Shown here: piece by piece, positions 1-8,736 of the stretch
Position numbering within the stretch: position 1 is the stretch's first letter
Layout of the letters: each line of letters starts with the position of its first letter
From: Bradyrhizobium algeriense
Lineage (GTDB): Bacteria > Pseudomonadota > Alphaproteobacteria > Rhizobiales > Xanthobacteraceae
Direction of reading: 5' to 3'
Assembly (NCBI RefSeq): GCF_003062295.1
Contig: NZ_PYCN01000002.1
Span: 496,001-560,000 of the forward strand
DNA length: 64,000 bases
Position numbers and translations under genes: made by a program
The notes under the pieces: model-generated
What the model saw: the letters and a program-made list of their open reading frames with translations, nothing else
The model's database searches: none
What the model was told of the DNA's origin: nothing

Positions 1-32
1 GCTGCGATTGCCTTGAAGGCTGAAACGCCCAT
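1..32 (-). CDS. possible 5' end of a gene leaving the window
   Basis: An ATG on the minus strand at 32 is preceded by an AGAGGGG Shine-Dalgarno-like stretch about five bases upstream and reads MGVSAFKAIA to the window edge. It lies 170 bp downstream of murJ on the same strand. Ten codons cannot identify a product. The plus strand also has an open frame from base 1 ending at a TGA at 46-48, so this could instead be the tail of a plus-strand gene. The 33-202 gap is AT-richer and shows nothing else. Confidence 0.25.
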   Translation of the reverse strand, partial: MGVSAFKAIA

Positions 33-202
33 GGAAGCCCCTCTCTGAAAAACCGTTAATTAAATCTGGGATCAACCTAACGCGGAGTCGCCCCCCAATC
101 ATGTACGGATCGGCCGTAAATGGCGCTTTTCGGGAACTTGTTGCAAAAATGCCCGAATACGGCCACAACACGCCTCAATCAAAAATTTTCTTTTATTTAC
201 AA

Positions 203-1747
203 TCAGCTACGGGCGGATGTCCGGTCGCGCAGCAGCGAGAATAGCCACCCCCTGCCAAACAGCAGCAGGATCAAGACGCCGTACACAAAGGCACCCGCCA
301 CAATCAGCAGCAGCAACGCGGTCTCATCCCGGAAGGTGTGCATCTGCGCGAAATAGAAGCTGGCGAATCGCGCGATGGCCCAAAGCGCGGCGGCGAGCAG
401 GACACCGGCCGCCGCGAACTTGGCGAGTGAAATCATCCAGGCGCGATCGAGTTCGAGGTAACCTGCCCGCACCGCGAAGAAGAGCACCAGCAACAGATTG
501 ACCCATGCCCCGATGGCGGTGGCGAGCGCCAGGCCGATTTGCGCCAGCGCGCCCATCAACGCGACCTTCAGCGCCACGTTGACTGCCACGCCGGTCAGCG
601 CCGCCTTGACCGGCGTGGCCGTGTCGTGGCGGGCGTAGAAGGTCGCGACCGCGCTGCGGATGGTCACGAACGGAATGAGTCCGATCGCGTAAGCGGCCAG
701 CGTGGCACCCGCGGCCACGGCATCCGCTTTCGAGAACGCGCCGCGCGCAAACATCGCGCGCATGATGACGTCAGGCACGGTCAGGAAGGCAGCGACAAAC
801 GGCACCGAAAACAACAGCGAGAATTCGAACGCCCGCCGCTGCGCGGCCGACGCACCGCTGACATCGTTCGCGGTGAGGCGCCGCGACATTTCCGGCAACA
901 GCACGGTGCCAATCGCGATCCCGATCACGCCGATCGGCAACTGGTTGAGACGGTCGGCGTAGTACAGCGCCGACAGCGCGCCCGCCGGCAGAAAGGTCGC
1001 GATGATAGTGTCGGCGAACAACGCGATCTGCGTTCCCATCGAGCCGATGGTCGCGGGGCCCAGCGCGCGAAAGAACGCGCGGACATCCTCGTCGAGCTTG
1101 AACACCGCGAATTTGGGCAGGATGCCGGTCTTTGCCGCGTCACCGGCCAGCAACATGAATTCGAGGATGCCGGCGATCAATACGCCCCACGCGGCGGCGT
1201 AGCCCGCGCCCGGAAAGAACGCGGCCAGCGCCAGCGTCGCCATCATCGACAGATTGAGAAAGATCGGCGCGGCGGCAGCACTTGCGAAGCGGTGCATCAC
1301 GTTGAGCATGCCGCCGTACAACGTCACCAGCGTGATCAGCAGCAGATACGGAAACGTGATCCGCGTCAGTGAGATCGCGAGTTCGCCGCGCGCCGGGTCA
1401 TCCTTGAACCCCGGCGCGAGGACGGCGATCACCTCCGGCATGAACCACCAGGCCACGACGAGCAGAATCACCTGGACGGCAAACAGCAGCGTGAAGACGC
1501 GATCGGCGAACAGCTTTGCCGACGCTTCGCTCTTGCCATGCAGATGCGCATAGGCCGGCACGAAGGCGGCGTTGAAGGCGCCCTCGGCGAAGATCGCGCG
1601 AAAATGATTGGGCAGCCGCAGCGCCACGAAGAACGCATCCGCGACGGGACCGGCGCCGAGAATGGCGGCGAGCATGATATCGCGCGCGAAGCCGGTCAGC
1701 CGCGAGAGCAGCGTGTAACCGCCGACGGTGAAGATGCGTCCGAGCAT
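203..1747 (-). CDS. murJ: lipid II flippase MurJ
   Basis: The 514-residue, almost wholly hydrophobic protein matches MurJ/MviN in length and in many predicted membrane segments. Its N-terminus (GYTLLSRLTGFARDIMLAAI) and the following segment ending ADAFFVALRLPN are hallmark MurJ sequence, including the conserved Arg of the first helices. MurJ moves lipid-linked peptidoglycan precursor across the cytoplasmic membrane. The ATG at 1747 is the first credible start; its Shine-Dalgarno is weak. It begins 36 bp after the stop of the gnnB-like gene on the same strand, so co-transcription with the amino-sugar genes is plausible. A related Wzx-type polysaccharide flippase is less likely because of the MurJ-specific N-terminus. 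Confidence 0.93.
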   Translation of the reverse strand: MLGRIFTVGGYTLLSRLTGFARDIMLAAILGAGPVADAFFVALRLPNHFRAIFAEGAFNAAFVPAYAHLHGKSEASAKLFADRVFTLLFAVQVILLVVAWWFMPEVIAVLAPGFKDDPARGELAISLTRITFPYLLLITLVTLYGGMLNVMHRFASAAAAPIFLNLSMMATLALAAFFPGAGYAAAWGVLIAGILEFMLLAGDAAKTGILPKFAVFKLDEDVRAFFRALGPATIGSMGTQIALFADTIIATFLPAGALSALYYADRLNQLPIGVIGIAIGTVLLPEMSRRLTANDVSGASAAQRRAFEFSLLFSVPFVAAFLTVPDVIMRAMFARGAFSKADAVAAGATLAAYAIGLIPFVTIRSAVATFYARHDTATPVKAALTGVAVNVALKVALMGALAQIGLALATAIGAWVNLLLVLFFAVRAGYLELDRAWMISLAKFAAAGVLLAAALWAIARFASFYFAQMHTFRDETALLLLIVAGAFVYGVLILLLFGRGWLFSLLRDRTSARS

Positions 1748-1783
1748 GCGCCGCTTCTAGCGCATATTCGCCAAACCGTGAAA

Positions 1784-2935
1784 TCAGGAAGAAAGCGCGC
1801 CGCGCACCGCCTCGATCACGCGATCCTGCGTCGCCTCGTCGAGATAGGCGTGAATCGGCAGGCTGATGACATCGTCCGAGAGCTTTTCGCTCACCGGCAG
1901 CCCGCCATCCGCCACCGGGAAACTCTTGTACGCGGTCTGCTGATGCATCGATTTCGTGTAGTAGATCATCGTCGGAACGCCCTGCGCCCTCAGCGCTGCC
2001 GCAAAACCGTCGCGATCGGTCCCCTTGGGCAGGCGGATGGTGTACTGCGCCCAGATCGAAGTGCATCCGGGAGCCAGCCGCGGCACGGTCACGAAGTTGC
2101 CGAGACCGCGCGAATAGCGTTCCGCCACGCGGTTGCGCGCCGCGATCTCGTCCTCGAAAATCTTCAACTTCTCGATCAGCACCGCCGCCTGCATGGTATC
2201 GAGCCGTCCGGTCAAGCCAAGGCGCACGTTGTCGTATTTGTCGGAGCCCTGGCCGTGAACGCGGATGCTGCGCAGCGTCTCGGCAAGCTTGTCATCATCG
2301 GTAAAGATGGCGCCACCATCGCCGAAGCAGCCGAGCGGTTTTGTCGGGAAGAAGCTGGTCGCGGTCGCAAGTCCCAGAGAGCCGATCCGGCGACCCTTGT
2401 AGCTTGCGCCAAAACCCTGGGCTGCGTCATCGAGCACGAACAGGCCCTCGGCCTGTGCTACCTCGGCGATCGCATCATGGTCGGCGCTTTGGCCGAACAG
2501 GTCGACGGGGATCACGGCCCGGGGCTTCAGGCCGCGCTGCTTCGCCGTCGCGATGCCACGCCGGAGCGAACCTGCATCCATGTTGTAGGTCGCTTCGTCG
2601 ACATCGACGAATACCGGCGTCGCGCCGGTCAGCGCCACGGCTTCGCCGGTCGCGCAGAACGTGAACGATGGACACAGGACGGCGTCCCCCGGGCCGACTT
2701 CCCTGGCCATCAAAACCATCAGAAGCGCGTCGGTGCCGCTCGCGCAGCTCACGACATGCCTGGCGCCGCAGAAATCCGCCAAGGCCTTCTCCAGCACGGC
2801 CACTTCCGGACCATTGATGAAGAGGCAATGGCTGGTCACACGCGAGAGCGCCTCATCAATCGATGTGCCGAGCCGCCGGCGCTGCGAGCCGAGGTCATAG
2901 AAGGGAACGGGTTCTGGACGCATGTGCTGGTTCAT
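1784..2935 (-). CDS. gnnB: DegT/DnrJ/EryC1 aminotransferase, GnnB-like
   Basis: This 383-residue protein belongs to the PLP-dependent sugar-nucleotide aminotransferases. It opens with PVPFYDLGSQRRRLG, has a central ASGTDALLMVL cofactor-binding stretch, and the Schiff-base lysine in FFPTKPLGCFGDGGA. The open frame extends upstream to 3106, but that extension overlaps the preceding gene and looks like shadow coding; the ATG at 2935 has an AAGG site about eight bases before it. It follows the Gfo/Idh/MocA gene by 28 bp. In Acidithiobacillus, GnnA (a Gfo-type dehydrogenase) and GnnB (a DegT-type transaminase) make the UDP-GlcNAc3N used for diaminoglucose lipid A, which Bradyrhizobium is known to carry. 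The family call is firm; the GnnB assignment is inferred from pairing and host biology. WlbC/WbpE-like O-antigen sugar synthesis is the alternative. Confidence 0.75.
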   Translation of the reverse strand: MNQHMRPEPVPFYDLGSQRRRLGTSIDEALSRVTSHCLFINGPEVAVLEKALADFCGARHVVSCASGTDALLMVLMAREVGPGDAVLCPSFTFCATGEAVALTGATPVFVDVDEATYNMDAGSLRRGIATAKQRGLKPRAVIPVDLFGQSADHDAIAEVAQAEGLFVLDDAAQGFGASYKGRRIGSLGLATATSFFPTKPLGCFGDGGAIFTDDDKLAETLRSIRVHGQGSDKYDNVRLGLTGRLDTMQAAVLIEKLKIFEDEIAARNRVAERYSRGLGNFVTVPRLAPGCTSIWAQYTIRLPKGTDRDGFAAALRAQGVPTMIYYTKSMHQQTAYKSFPVADGGLPVSEKLSDDVISLPIHAYLDEATQDRVIEAVRGALSS

Positions 2936-2963
2936 GTGACCTTGCTGGAATCGGAATGGAGGT

Positions 2964-3980
2964 TCAGCCGGCGATGCGGCGCGGGCCCTTGCGCACCGCA
3001 GAGGCCGCGGGCTTGGCGGGCTGCTCGAGGCAGCGGATCGCGATTTCGAGACTGGCGACGCCCTCGTCGCCGGAAACCGCCGGCACATTGCCGGTGCGGA
3101 CGGCATCGAGGAATGCGATCAGCTCGGCGCGCAGCGGTTCGTCATGGCCGACCGGCAGATGGCGCATCGAATAGCTGCCGTCGGGCTTGAAGCCGAAGCA
3201 CTCGGTCACCTGACGCGTCAACAGATCGCCCATCACATATTTGCCGCGGGTCGCAACCGTGACGCTGCGCGCCTTGAACGGCGTCAGCCAGTTGGTGTTG
3301 ATGTGGGCGAGCACGCCCGAGGCGGTGCGGAACTGTAATAGCGCGATATCCTCGCGCTCGGCGACCGCGCTGGAAAGCTGCGGCTGCACCTCGACGATAT
3401 CGGATTCGGTGAACCAGCGGATCAGGTCGATATCGTGCACGGCCAGATCGATCACGACGCCGACATTGGACATCCGCGGCGGGAACGGCCCGACGCGGGT
3501 GATGCCGATGGAGAGAATATCCTCGCCCGCGATCGCCTGCTTGATCGCGGCGACCGCCGGATTGAAGCGCTCGACATGGCCGACCATCAGCGTCACGCCG
3601 GCGCTGCGCGCCGCATTGACGATGTCTTGCCCCTCCTCCACCGTCGAGGCGACCGGCTTCTCGACCAGGATGTGGATGTTGCGTGTGATGCAGGCCAGCG
3701 CAATCTCGTGATGGAGATGGGTCGGCGCCGCGATCGTGATGGCGTCGACGCCTTCGTCGAACAGCTCCTCAAGATCGGCGAACGCCCGGCAACCGACCAG
3801 CGCAATGGCCCGCGCGCGGTGTTCCGGCAACGGATCGACGATGCCGACCAGCGTCACATCAGGCAGACCTGCCAGCACGCGGGCATGGTTGCTGCCCATC
3901 ACGCCCGCGCCGACCACGCCGACGCGCAGGCCGCGTTTTGCATCGGTCTTCGCATCAGATGCGGACCCTTTGGAACTCAT
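2964..3980 (-). CDS. gnnA: Gfo/Idh/MocA oxidoreductase, GnnA-like UDP-sugar 3-dehydrogenase
   Basis: The 338-residue protein has an N-terminal Rossmann fold (VGVVGAGVMGSNHARVL, about residues 20-36), the EKP motif with the catalytic lysine near residue 108 (ILVEKPVAS), and a GHVERFNP motif seen in UDP-N-acetylglucosamine 3-dehydrogenases. It would oxidise the sugar C3 hydroxyl to a ketone with NAD, producing the substrate for the adjacent aminotransferase. The two genes are 28 bp apart and probably one transcript. The ATG at 3980 lacks a clear Shine-Dalgarno. The 164 bp upstream to manC hold no gene. An O-antigen 3-keto-sugar role (WlbA-like) cannot be excluded by reading alone. Confidence 0.75.
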   Translation of the reverse strand: MSSKGSASDAKTDAKRGLRVGVVGAGVMGSNHARVLAGLPDVTLVGIVDPLPEHRARAIALVGCRAFADLEELFDEGVDAITIAAPTHLHHEIALACITRNIHILVEKPVASTVEEGQDIVNAARSAGVTLMVGHVERFNPAVAAIKQAIAGEDILSIGITRVGPFPPRMSNVGVVIDLAVHDIDLIRWFTESDIVEVQPQLSSAVAEREDIALLQFRTASGVLAHINTNWLTPFKARSVTVATRGKYVMGDLLTRQVTECFGFKPDGSYSMRHLPVGHDEPLRAELIAFLDAVRTGNVPAVSGDEGVASLEIAIRCLEQPAKPAASAVRKGPRRIAG

Positions 3981-4144
3981 GATTTGTCGACCCCAAGCAG
4001 ACTTTAAAGCAGGCTTTGCACCGGTAACGCCCCCGGCGGTTCTCTAGCACGCCGTCACAGATGTGGCGAACGCCATCGACCGTTTCTAGACACGTTTTGA
4101 TTCAAACAATTACAGTCGCCGGGGACGGTAAAACGACTATTCGC

Positions 4145-5557
4145 TCAACTGCGCTTGTAGTCGTCCTCGATGCGGATGATGTCGTCCTCGCCGAAATAGC
4201 TGCCGGTCTGGACCTCGATCAATTCTAACTGGATCTTGCCGGGATTCTCCAGCCGGTGCACCGCGCCGATCGGGATGTAGATCGATTCGTTCTCGTGCAC
4301 GGTTTTGACCAGTTCGTTGACGGTGACCTGCGCCGTTCCGCGTACCACGATCCAGTGCTCGGCGCGGTGGTGGTGCTTCTGCAGCGAAAGCCGCCCGCCC
4401 GGCTTGACGATGATGCGCTTGACCTGATGACGGTCGCCATTGTCGACCGACTGATAGGATCCCCAGGGCCTGTGCACCCTGATGTGATCCTCGGTCACCT
4501 GCGGCGCCACCGTCTTCAGCTTCGCGACCAGCCGCTTCAGCCCGTTGGCGTCCTGTTGCCTGGAGACCAGCACGGCGTCCTGGGTCGCGACCACCACGAG
4601 GTCGTCGACGCCTTCGAGCGCGACCAGCGCGCGGTCGGTCGATACGTTGCAATTGCGGGAATCCTCGAACACCGCCACCCCCCGCGCCGCGTTGCCCTCG
4701 CCGTCCTTGCCGGACAATTCCCACACCGCATGCCAGGAGCCGACATCGGACCAGCCGCACGCGACCGGCACGACCGCGGCGCGCGCGGTCTTTTCCATCA
4801 CCGCGTAATCGATCGAGATCGACTTGGCCGATCCGAACGCGGCCTCGTCGAGCTTGACGAATCCGAGGTCGGTGCCCGCCTTCGTCACCGCATCGGTGAC
4901 GGCCTGGACGCTTTCCGCATCGACCTTGCGATATTCATCCGTCAGGACCACGGCGCGGAACATGAAGTTGCCGCTGTTCCAGAGATAGCCGGCCTCGACA
5001 TAACCCGCAGCTGTTGCCGGGTCCGGCTTCTCGACAAACTTCGCGACCGCATGGACCTTGCCGGAAATAGCCTCGCCGGGATTGATGTAGCCATATTCGG
5101 TGGCGGCGCGTTCGGGCTTCACGCCGAACGTTACGATGTGCCCGGCTTCCGCCGCAGCCAGTCCCTCGCGGCAGGCGGCGCGGAAAGCGGGCGTGTCGGA
5201 AACCACGTGATCGGCGGCCAGCGCCAGCACGATCGCATCCTTGTCGCGCGCCTCTGCAAAGGCGGCGCCGGCCGCGATCGCGGGCCCGGAATCGCGCCGC
5301 ATCGGCTCGAGCAGCACGTCGGCCTCCAGCGCGATCTCCGCCAGTTGCTCGAGCACCATGAAGCGATAGGCGTTGTTGGTGATGATGACGGGCCGTTCGA
5401 ACAGATCAGCATCAGAAACCCGCAACAGCGTGTCCTGGAACGTCGAGCGCGCCCCGAACAGGGACAGGAACTGCTTGGGGTGAACCTCGCGCGAGGCCGG
5501 CCACAGCCGCGTTCCCGCGCCGCCGCACATGATCAGGGGGATAATTCGTCGGTTCAT
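4145..5557 (-). CDS. manC: mannose-1-phosphate guanylyltransferase / mannose-6-phosphate isomerase
   Basis: The 470-residue bifunctional enzyme starts with the nucleotidyltransferase signature MCGGAGTRLWPASREVHPKQ and ends with the type II phosphomannose isomerase cupin region (RPWGSYQSVDNGDRHQVKR, then LSLQKHHHRAEHW with metal-binding histidines). It makes GDP-mannose in the cytoplasm, the precursor consumed by gmd-fcl at 44.7-46.7 kb and by mannosyltransferases such as the LpcC-like enzyme here. An upstream in-frame start exists at 5608, but the ATG at 5557 immediately precedes the conserved NRRIIPLIM start of the family and lies 7 bp after the preceding epimerase stop, indicating an operon. 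Confidence 0.93.
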   Translation of the reverse strand: MNRRIIPLIMCGGAGTRLWPASREVHPKQFLSLFGARSTFQDTLLRVSDADLFERPVIITNNAYRFMVLEQLAEIALEADVLLEPMRRDSGPAIAAGAAFAEARDKDAIVLALAADHVVSDTPAFRAACREGLAAAEAGHIVTFGVKPERAATEYGYINPGEAISGKVHAVAKFVEKPDPATAAGYVEAGYLWNSGNFMFRAVVLTDEYRKVDAESVQAVTDAVTKAGTDLGFVKLDEAAFGSAKSISIDYAVMEKTARAAVVPVACGWSDVGSWHAVWELSGKDGEGNAARGVAVFEDSRNCNVSTDRALVALEGVDDLVVVATQDAVLVSRQQDANGLKRLVAKLKTVAPQVTEDHIRVHRPWGSYQSVDNGDRHQVKRIIVKPGGRLSLQKHHHRAEHWIVVRGTAQVTVNELVKTVHENESIYIPIGAVHRLENPGKIQLELIEVQTGSYFGEDDIIRIEDDYKRS

Positions 5558-5564
5558 CGGCGTC

Positions 5565-6557
5565 TCAAATCCTGTAGTGGCCACGATACCAGGCGACAAA
5601 ATCGGCAAGCCCGTCCTCGATTGAGGTCTGCGGCCTGAAGCCGGTGTCGCGCATCAGTTCCGCGACATCGGCGAAGGTCTCGGTCACGTCGCCGGGCTGC
5701 ATCGGTAGCATCTCCTTGACCGCCGCACGGCCCAATTCCCGCTCCAGAACTGATACCACATGGGTCAGTTCTTCCGGATGATTATTGCCGACATTGTAAA
5801 CCCGTGCCGGCGCCCCGGCGCCCTCACCGCCGTCACGCGGGGCCTGGTCGACCAGTTGCAATACGACGCGCGTCACATCGTCGATATGGGTAAAGTCGCG
5901 CCGCATCCGGCCGTGGTTAAAGAGCCGGATCGGGGTCCCTTCCACGATCGCTTTGGTAAACAGGAAAATCGCCATATCGGGCCGCCCCCACGGCCCGTAG
6001 ATGGTAAAGAACCGCAAGCCCGTCACCGGAAGCCGGTACAGATGGCTGTAGGAATGTGCAATCAGCTCATTGGCCTTCTTTGTGGCGGCGTAGAGGCTGA
6101 CCGGATGGTCGGTTTTGTCGTCCACCGAAAACGGTAGTTTCGTATTGGCGCCGTATACCGACGACGAAGATGCATAGACCAGGTGGCCGCAGCCATGATG
6201 CCGGCACCCCTCCAGCACATTGACGAAGCCTTCGAGATTGGCGTCGACATAGGCATGCGGATGGTCGATCGAATGACGCACGCCGGCCTGCGCCGCGAGA
6301 TGCACCACCTTGGCAAAGCGGTGCCCGGCGAACAGGCGCTCCGTCGATGCGCGGTCGGCGAGATCGATCTGCTCGAACGCAAAGCCCTGCTCCCCGCGCA
6401 GTATGTCCAGCCGCGCGCGTTTCAGCGCCGGATCGTAATAATCGTTGAGACTATCGAGGCCGACCACGGCGCGGCCTTCGGCGAGCAGCCGGCGAGCGAC
6501 GTGGAAGCCGATGAAGCCCGCCGCGCCGGTGACCAATATGGATTGATCCGACATCAT
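5565..6557 (-). CDS. lpsL: UDP-glucuronate 4-epimerase (SDR family)
   Basis: The 330-residue extended SDR has the NAD motif VTGAAGFIGFHVARRL, the active-site Ser and a YAATKKANE Tyr/Lys pair, and DSLNDYYDPALKRARL, which is characteristic of UDP-glucuronate 4-epimerases. It converts UDP-GlcA to UDP-GalA, a common rhizobial LPS and lipid A sugar donor. Two ATGs (6557 and 6554) follow a short AGGG site; the second has better spacing. It sits 7 bp upstream of manC. The symbol lpsL is by analogy to Sinorhizobium; the epimerase call is stronger than the symbol. Confidence 0.87.
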   Translation of the reverse strand: MMSDQSILVTGAAGFIGFHVARRLLAEGRAVVGLDSLNDYYDPALKRARLDILRGEQGFAFEQIDLADRASTERLFAGHRFAKVVHLAAQAGVRHSIDHPHAYVDANLEGFVNVLEGCRHHGCGHLVYASSSSVYGANTKLPFSVDDKTDHPVSLYAATKKANELIAHSYSHLYRLPVTGLRFFTIYGPWGRPDMAIFLFTKAIVEGTPIRLFNHGRMRRDFTHIDDVTRVVLQLVDQAPRDGGEGAGAPARVYNVGNNHPEELTHVVSVLERELGRAAVKEMLPMQPGDVTETFADVAELMRDTGFRPQTSIEDGLADFVAWYRGHYRI

Positions 6558-6730
6558 ATCCCTGAACCTGACACCGGCTCGTCCTCTCCGGTCCGCGCCT
6601 CTTTACCCGCGTTGTCGAGGGGGCTGCAACACCTAGCAGCCCCGCTATTGCCAGATCGGCCCGAAAACCATACCAAGGCGCCGAATTGCATCGCTTTTTG
6701 CACCCCCTTCTCAAACCCGGCACGGGCGAG

Positions 6731-7690
6731 ATGCGCCGTATCCTGCTTTCGACGTTGAAGATTCTGGTCTCGGCGGCGCTGTTGTATTTCTCGCTGCGCA
6801 AGGTCGACCTTGCCGACCTCGGCGCCCGCATCGACGTTTCCAGCCTGGGCTGGATCGGCGTGGCGATTGCCGTGACGTTCCTGCAGATATTCATCGGCGT
6901 CCTGCGATGGCGCGAGATCAGCGCGGAGTGCGGCGCGCCGCTGCCGATCAGGCAGGCGATGCGCTTCAATGTGATTGGAACCTTCTTCAACCAGACGCTG
7001 CCCTCCTCGATCGGCGGTGACGCGGTACGGCTGTGGTTGGTGGCCCGCAGCGGCGCCGGCTGGCGGGCCGCGACTTATTCCATCTTCGTCGACCGCGCTA
7101 TCGGCCTGATCGCGCTCGCGGTGATCATCGTCGCGAGTCTGCCCTGGAGCTACCGCCTGATCACCGATCCGCACGGCAGGTCGGCCTTGCTTTTCGTCGA
7201 TTTCGCAGCCCTTGGCGGCGGCCTCGGATTTCTGCTGCTCGGCCGGCTGCCATGGCCGTGGCTGAAGCACTGGTGGGGCACTCACCACATCCATGCCTGT
7301 TCTGTCATCGCCAATCGCGTGCTGTTCAGCCGCGCTCACGGCCCGAAAGTCGCGGTGCTTTCCTTGCTGGTGCATGTGCTTGCCGTCGTCATCGCCTGGT
7401 GCGTGGTGCAATCGATCGCAGCCCCCGTTCTGTTCAGCCAGATTTTCCAGCTCGTTCCGCCCGTCATGCTGATCACCATGCTGCCGATCTCGATTGCCGG
7501 CTGGGGCGTCCGCGAGGCCACCATGGGGCTGGCGTTCGGTTATGCCGGCCTGATGGCCAACGAGGGCGTCAATATCTCCCTGCTCTATGGCGCGGTATCC
7601 TTCATCGTCGGCGCGATCGGCGGGCTGGTCTGGATATTGAGCGCCGAGAAGGCCGCGCAGGGCACGGTGCCCATCGAAGTTCCCAAATAA
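6731..7690 (+). CDS. YbhN/UPF0104-type lysylphosphatidylglycerol synthase-like membrane protein
   Basis: The 319-residue hydrophobic protein (MRRILLSTLKILVSAALLYF start) has about eight membrane segments and the family features TLPSSIGGDAVRLWLV and ISIAGWGVREATM. Members of this superfamily resemble the flippase half of MprF and are often encoded beside polysaccharide genes, but the substrate is usually unknown. An in-frame TTG at 6686 could add 15 residues; the ATG at 6731 starts right at the hydrophobic domain. It lies 29 bp upstream of a lipid-linked sugar transferase on the same strand, implying a shared transcript and possibly movement or retention of the lipid-linked intermediate (inference). 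Confidence 0.8.
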   Translation: MRRILLSTLKILVSAALLYFSLRKVDLADLGARIDVSSLGWIGVAIAVTFLQIFIGVLRWREISAECGAPLPIRQAMRFNVIGTFFNQTLPSSIGGDAVRLWLVARSGAGWRAATYSIFVDRAIGLIALAVIIVASLPWSYRLITDPHGRSALLFVDFAALGGGLGFLLLGRLPWPWLKHWWGTHHIHACSVIANRVLFSRAHGPKVAVLSLLVHVLAVVIAWCVVQSIAAPVLFSQIFQLVPPVMLITMLPISIAGWGVREATMGLAFGYAGLMANEGVNISLLYGAVSFIVGAIGGLVWILSAEKAAQGTVPIEVPK

Positions 7691-7719
7691 TCTTTCGAGC
7701 AACTTTCCACGCGGATAGA

Positions 7720-8736
7720 ATGGCCAGTTCGCAACTACTGCTGTCGTTTGCCGCCGCAGTGCCGGCTATGCTGTTGTCGGGCGTCCTGACATGGGCGATC
7801 CGGCCGCTGCTGGTGCGAATAGCGCTGGCGAAACCGAATGCGCGCTCTTCCCATCGGATTCCGACGCCGCAGGGCGGAGGCATCGCGGTGATCGCGGCCA
7901 CGCTGGTCGCGGCCGTTACGGTCATCGCCTTTGCCGGCACGGCGGAGATCAAAATTCCCGTCGCGGTATTCGGCGCGACGCTGTTCATCGCGGGCGTGGG
8001 CTTTGCCGATGACGTCCATTCCATCCCGGTGGTGCCGCGGCTGCTGCTGCAAGGATTAGCCGTCGCGGCAGTGATCCTTGCCGCGCCCGAAAACTTGCGG
8101 ATCGTTCCGGCCTGCCCGCTCTGGCTCGAGCGCGGCCTGTTGTTGCTCGCAGGCCTGTGGTTCGTGAACCTCGTCAACTTCATGGACGGGCTGGACCTGA
8201 TGACGGCAGCCGAGATCGTGCCGATCACCGGCGCGCTCGTTCTGCTCGGCTGGCTCGCCGAACTTCCAACGTCAACCACGGTCGCCGCCGCCGCGCTGTT
8301 CGGGGCGATGCTCGGATTTGCACCTTTCAACCGGCCGGTGGCGAAAATCTTTCTCGGCGACGTCGGCAGCCTGCCGATCGGTCTGCTGGCCGGCTGGTGC
8401 CTGCTGCAGCTCGCCTGGCATCAGCACGTGGCGGCGGCGCTGCTGTTGCCGCTCTATTATCTCACTGACGCCACCGTTACGCTCTTGCGGCGCATCGCCA
8501 GGCGCGAACCGTTCTGGGCGGCGCATCGCACCCACTTCTATCAGCGCGCCACCGACAACGGCTTTCCGGTTCGGCGCGTGGTGAGCGAGGTGTTCGCCCT
8601 CAACATCCTGCTCGCTGCACTGGCGATCGGCTCGGTCATGACCTCTTCTTCAGCCATTGCCGGCCTGCTTCTCGCCATCGGCGGCATCGCCACGGCGCTG
8701 CTGATGTACCGCTTCTCGCGCCGGCAACCCGGCTAA
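7720..8736 (+). CDS. undecaprenyl-phosphate sugar-1-phosphate transferase (MraY/WecA/WbpL family)
   Basis: The 338-residue polytopic protein carries the MraY/WecA signatures: a cytoplasmic SSHRIPTPQGGG loop, FADDV, LVNFMDGLDLM, KIFLGDVGSLPIGLL, and a C-terminal HRTHFYQRA motif typical of WbpL-like enzymes. It would transfer a HexNAc-1-phosphate type residue to undecaprenyl phosphate, starting the O-antigen unit. The frame is open back to 7033, but that part runs through the preceding gene; the ATG at 7720 begins the hydrophobic N-terminus. Its stop overlaps the convergent glycosyltransferase stop by 4 bp. R. etli uses a related enzyme (WreU) to start with QuiNAc; the exact sugar here is unknown. 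Confidence 0.87.
   Translation: MASSQLLLSFAAAVPAMLLSGVLTWAIRPLLVRIALAKPNARSSHRIPTPQGGGIAVIAATLVAAVTVIAFAGTAEIKIPVAVFGATLFIAGVGFADDVHSIPVVPRLLLQGLAVAAVILAAPENLRIVPACPLWLERGLLLLAGLWFVNLVNFMDGLDLMTAAEIVPITGALVLLGWLAELPTSTTVAAAALFGAMLGFAPFNRPVAKIFLGDVGSLPIGLLAGWCLLQLAWHQHVAAALLLPLYYLTDATVTLLRRIARREPFWAAHRTHFYQRATDNGFPVRRVVSEVFALNILLAALAIGSVMTSSSAIAGLLLAIGGIATALLMYRFSRRQPG

Noticed and set aside
1538..3190. 550-codon plus-strand open frame over murJ and the aminotransferase
   Set aside because: It is antisense to two genes with clear family motifs and has shadow-type composition (Arg, Gln and His rich).
6554..7702. 382-codon minus-strand frame antisense to the YbhN-like gene
   Set aside because: The plus-strand product has membrane topology and family motifs; the antisense translation is low-complexity Gln/Asp/Arg.
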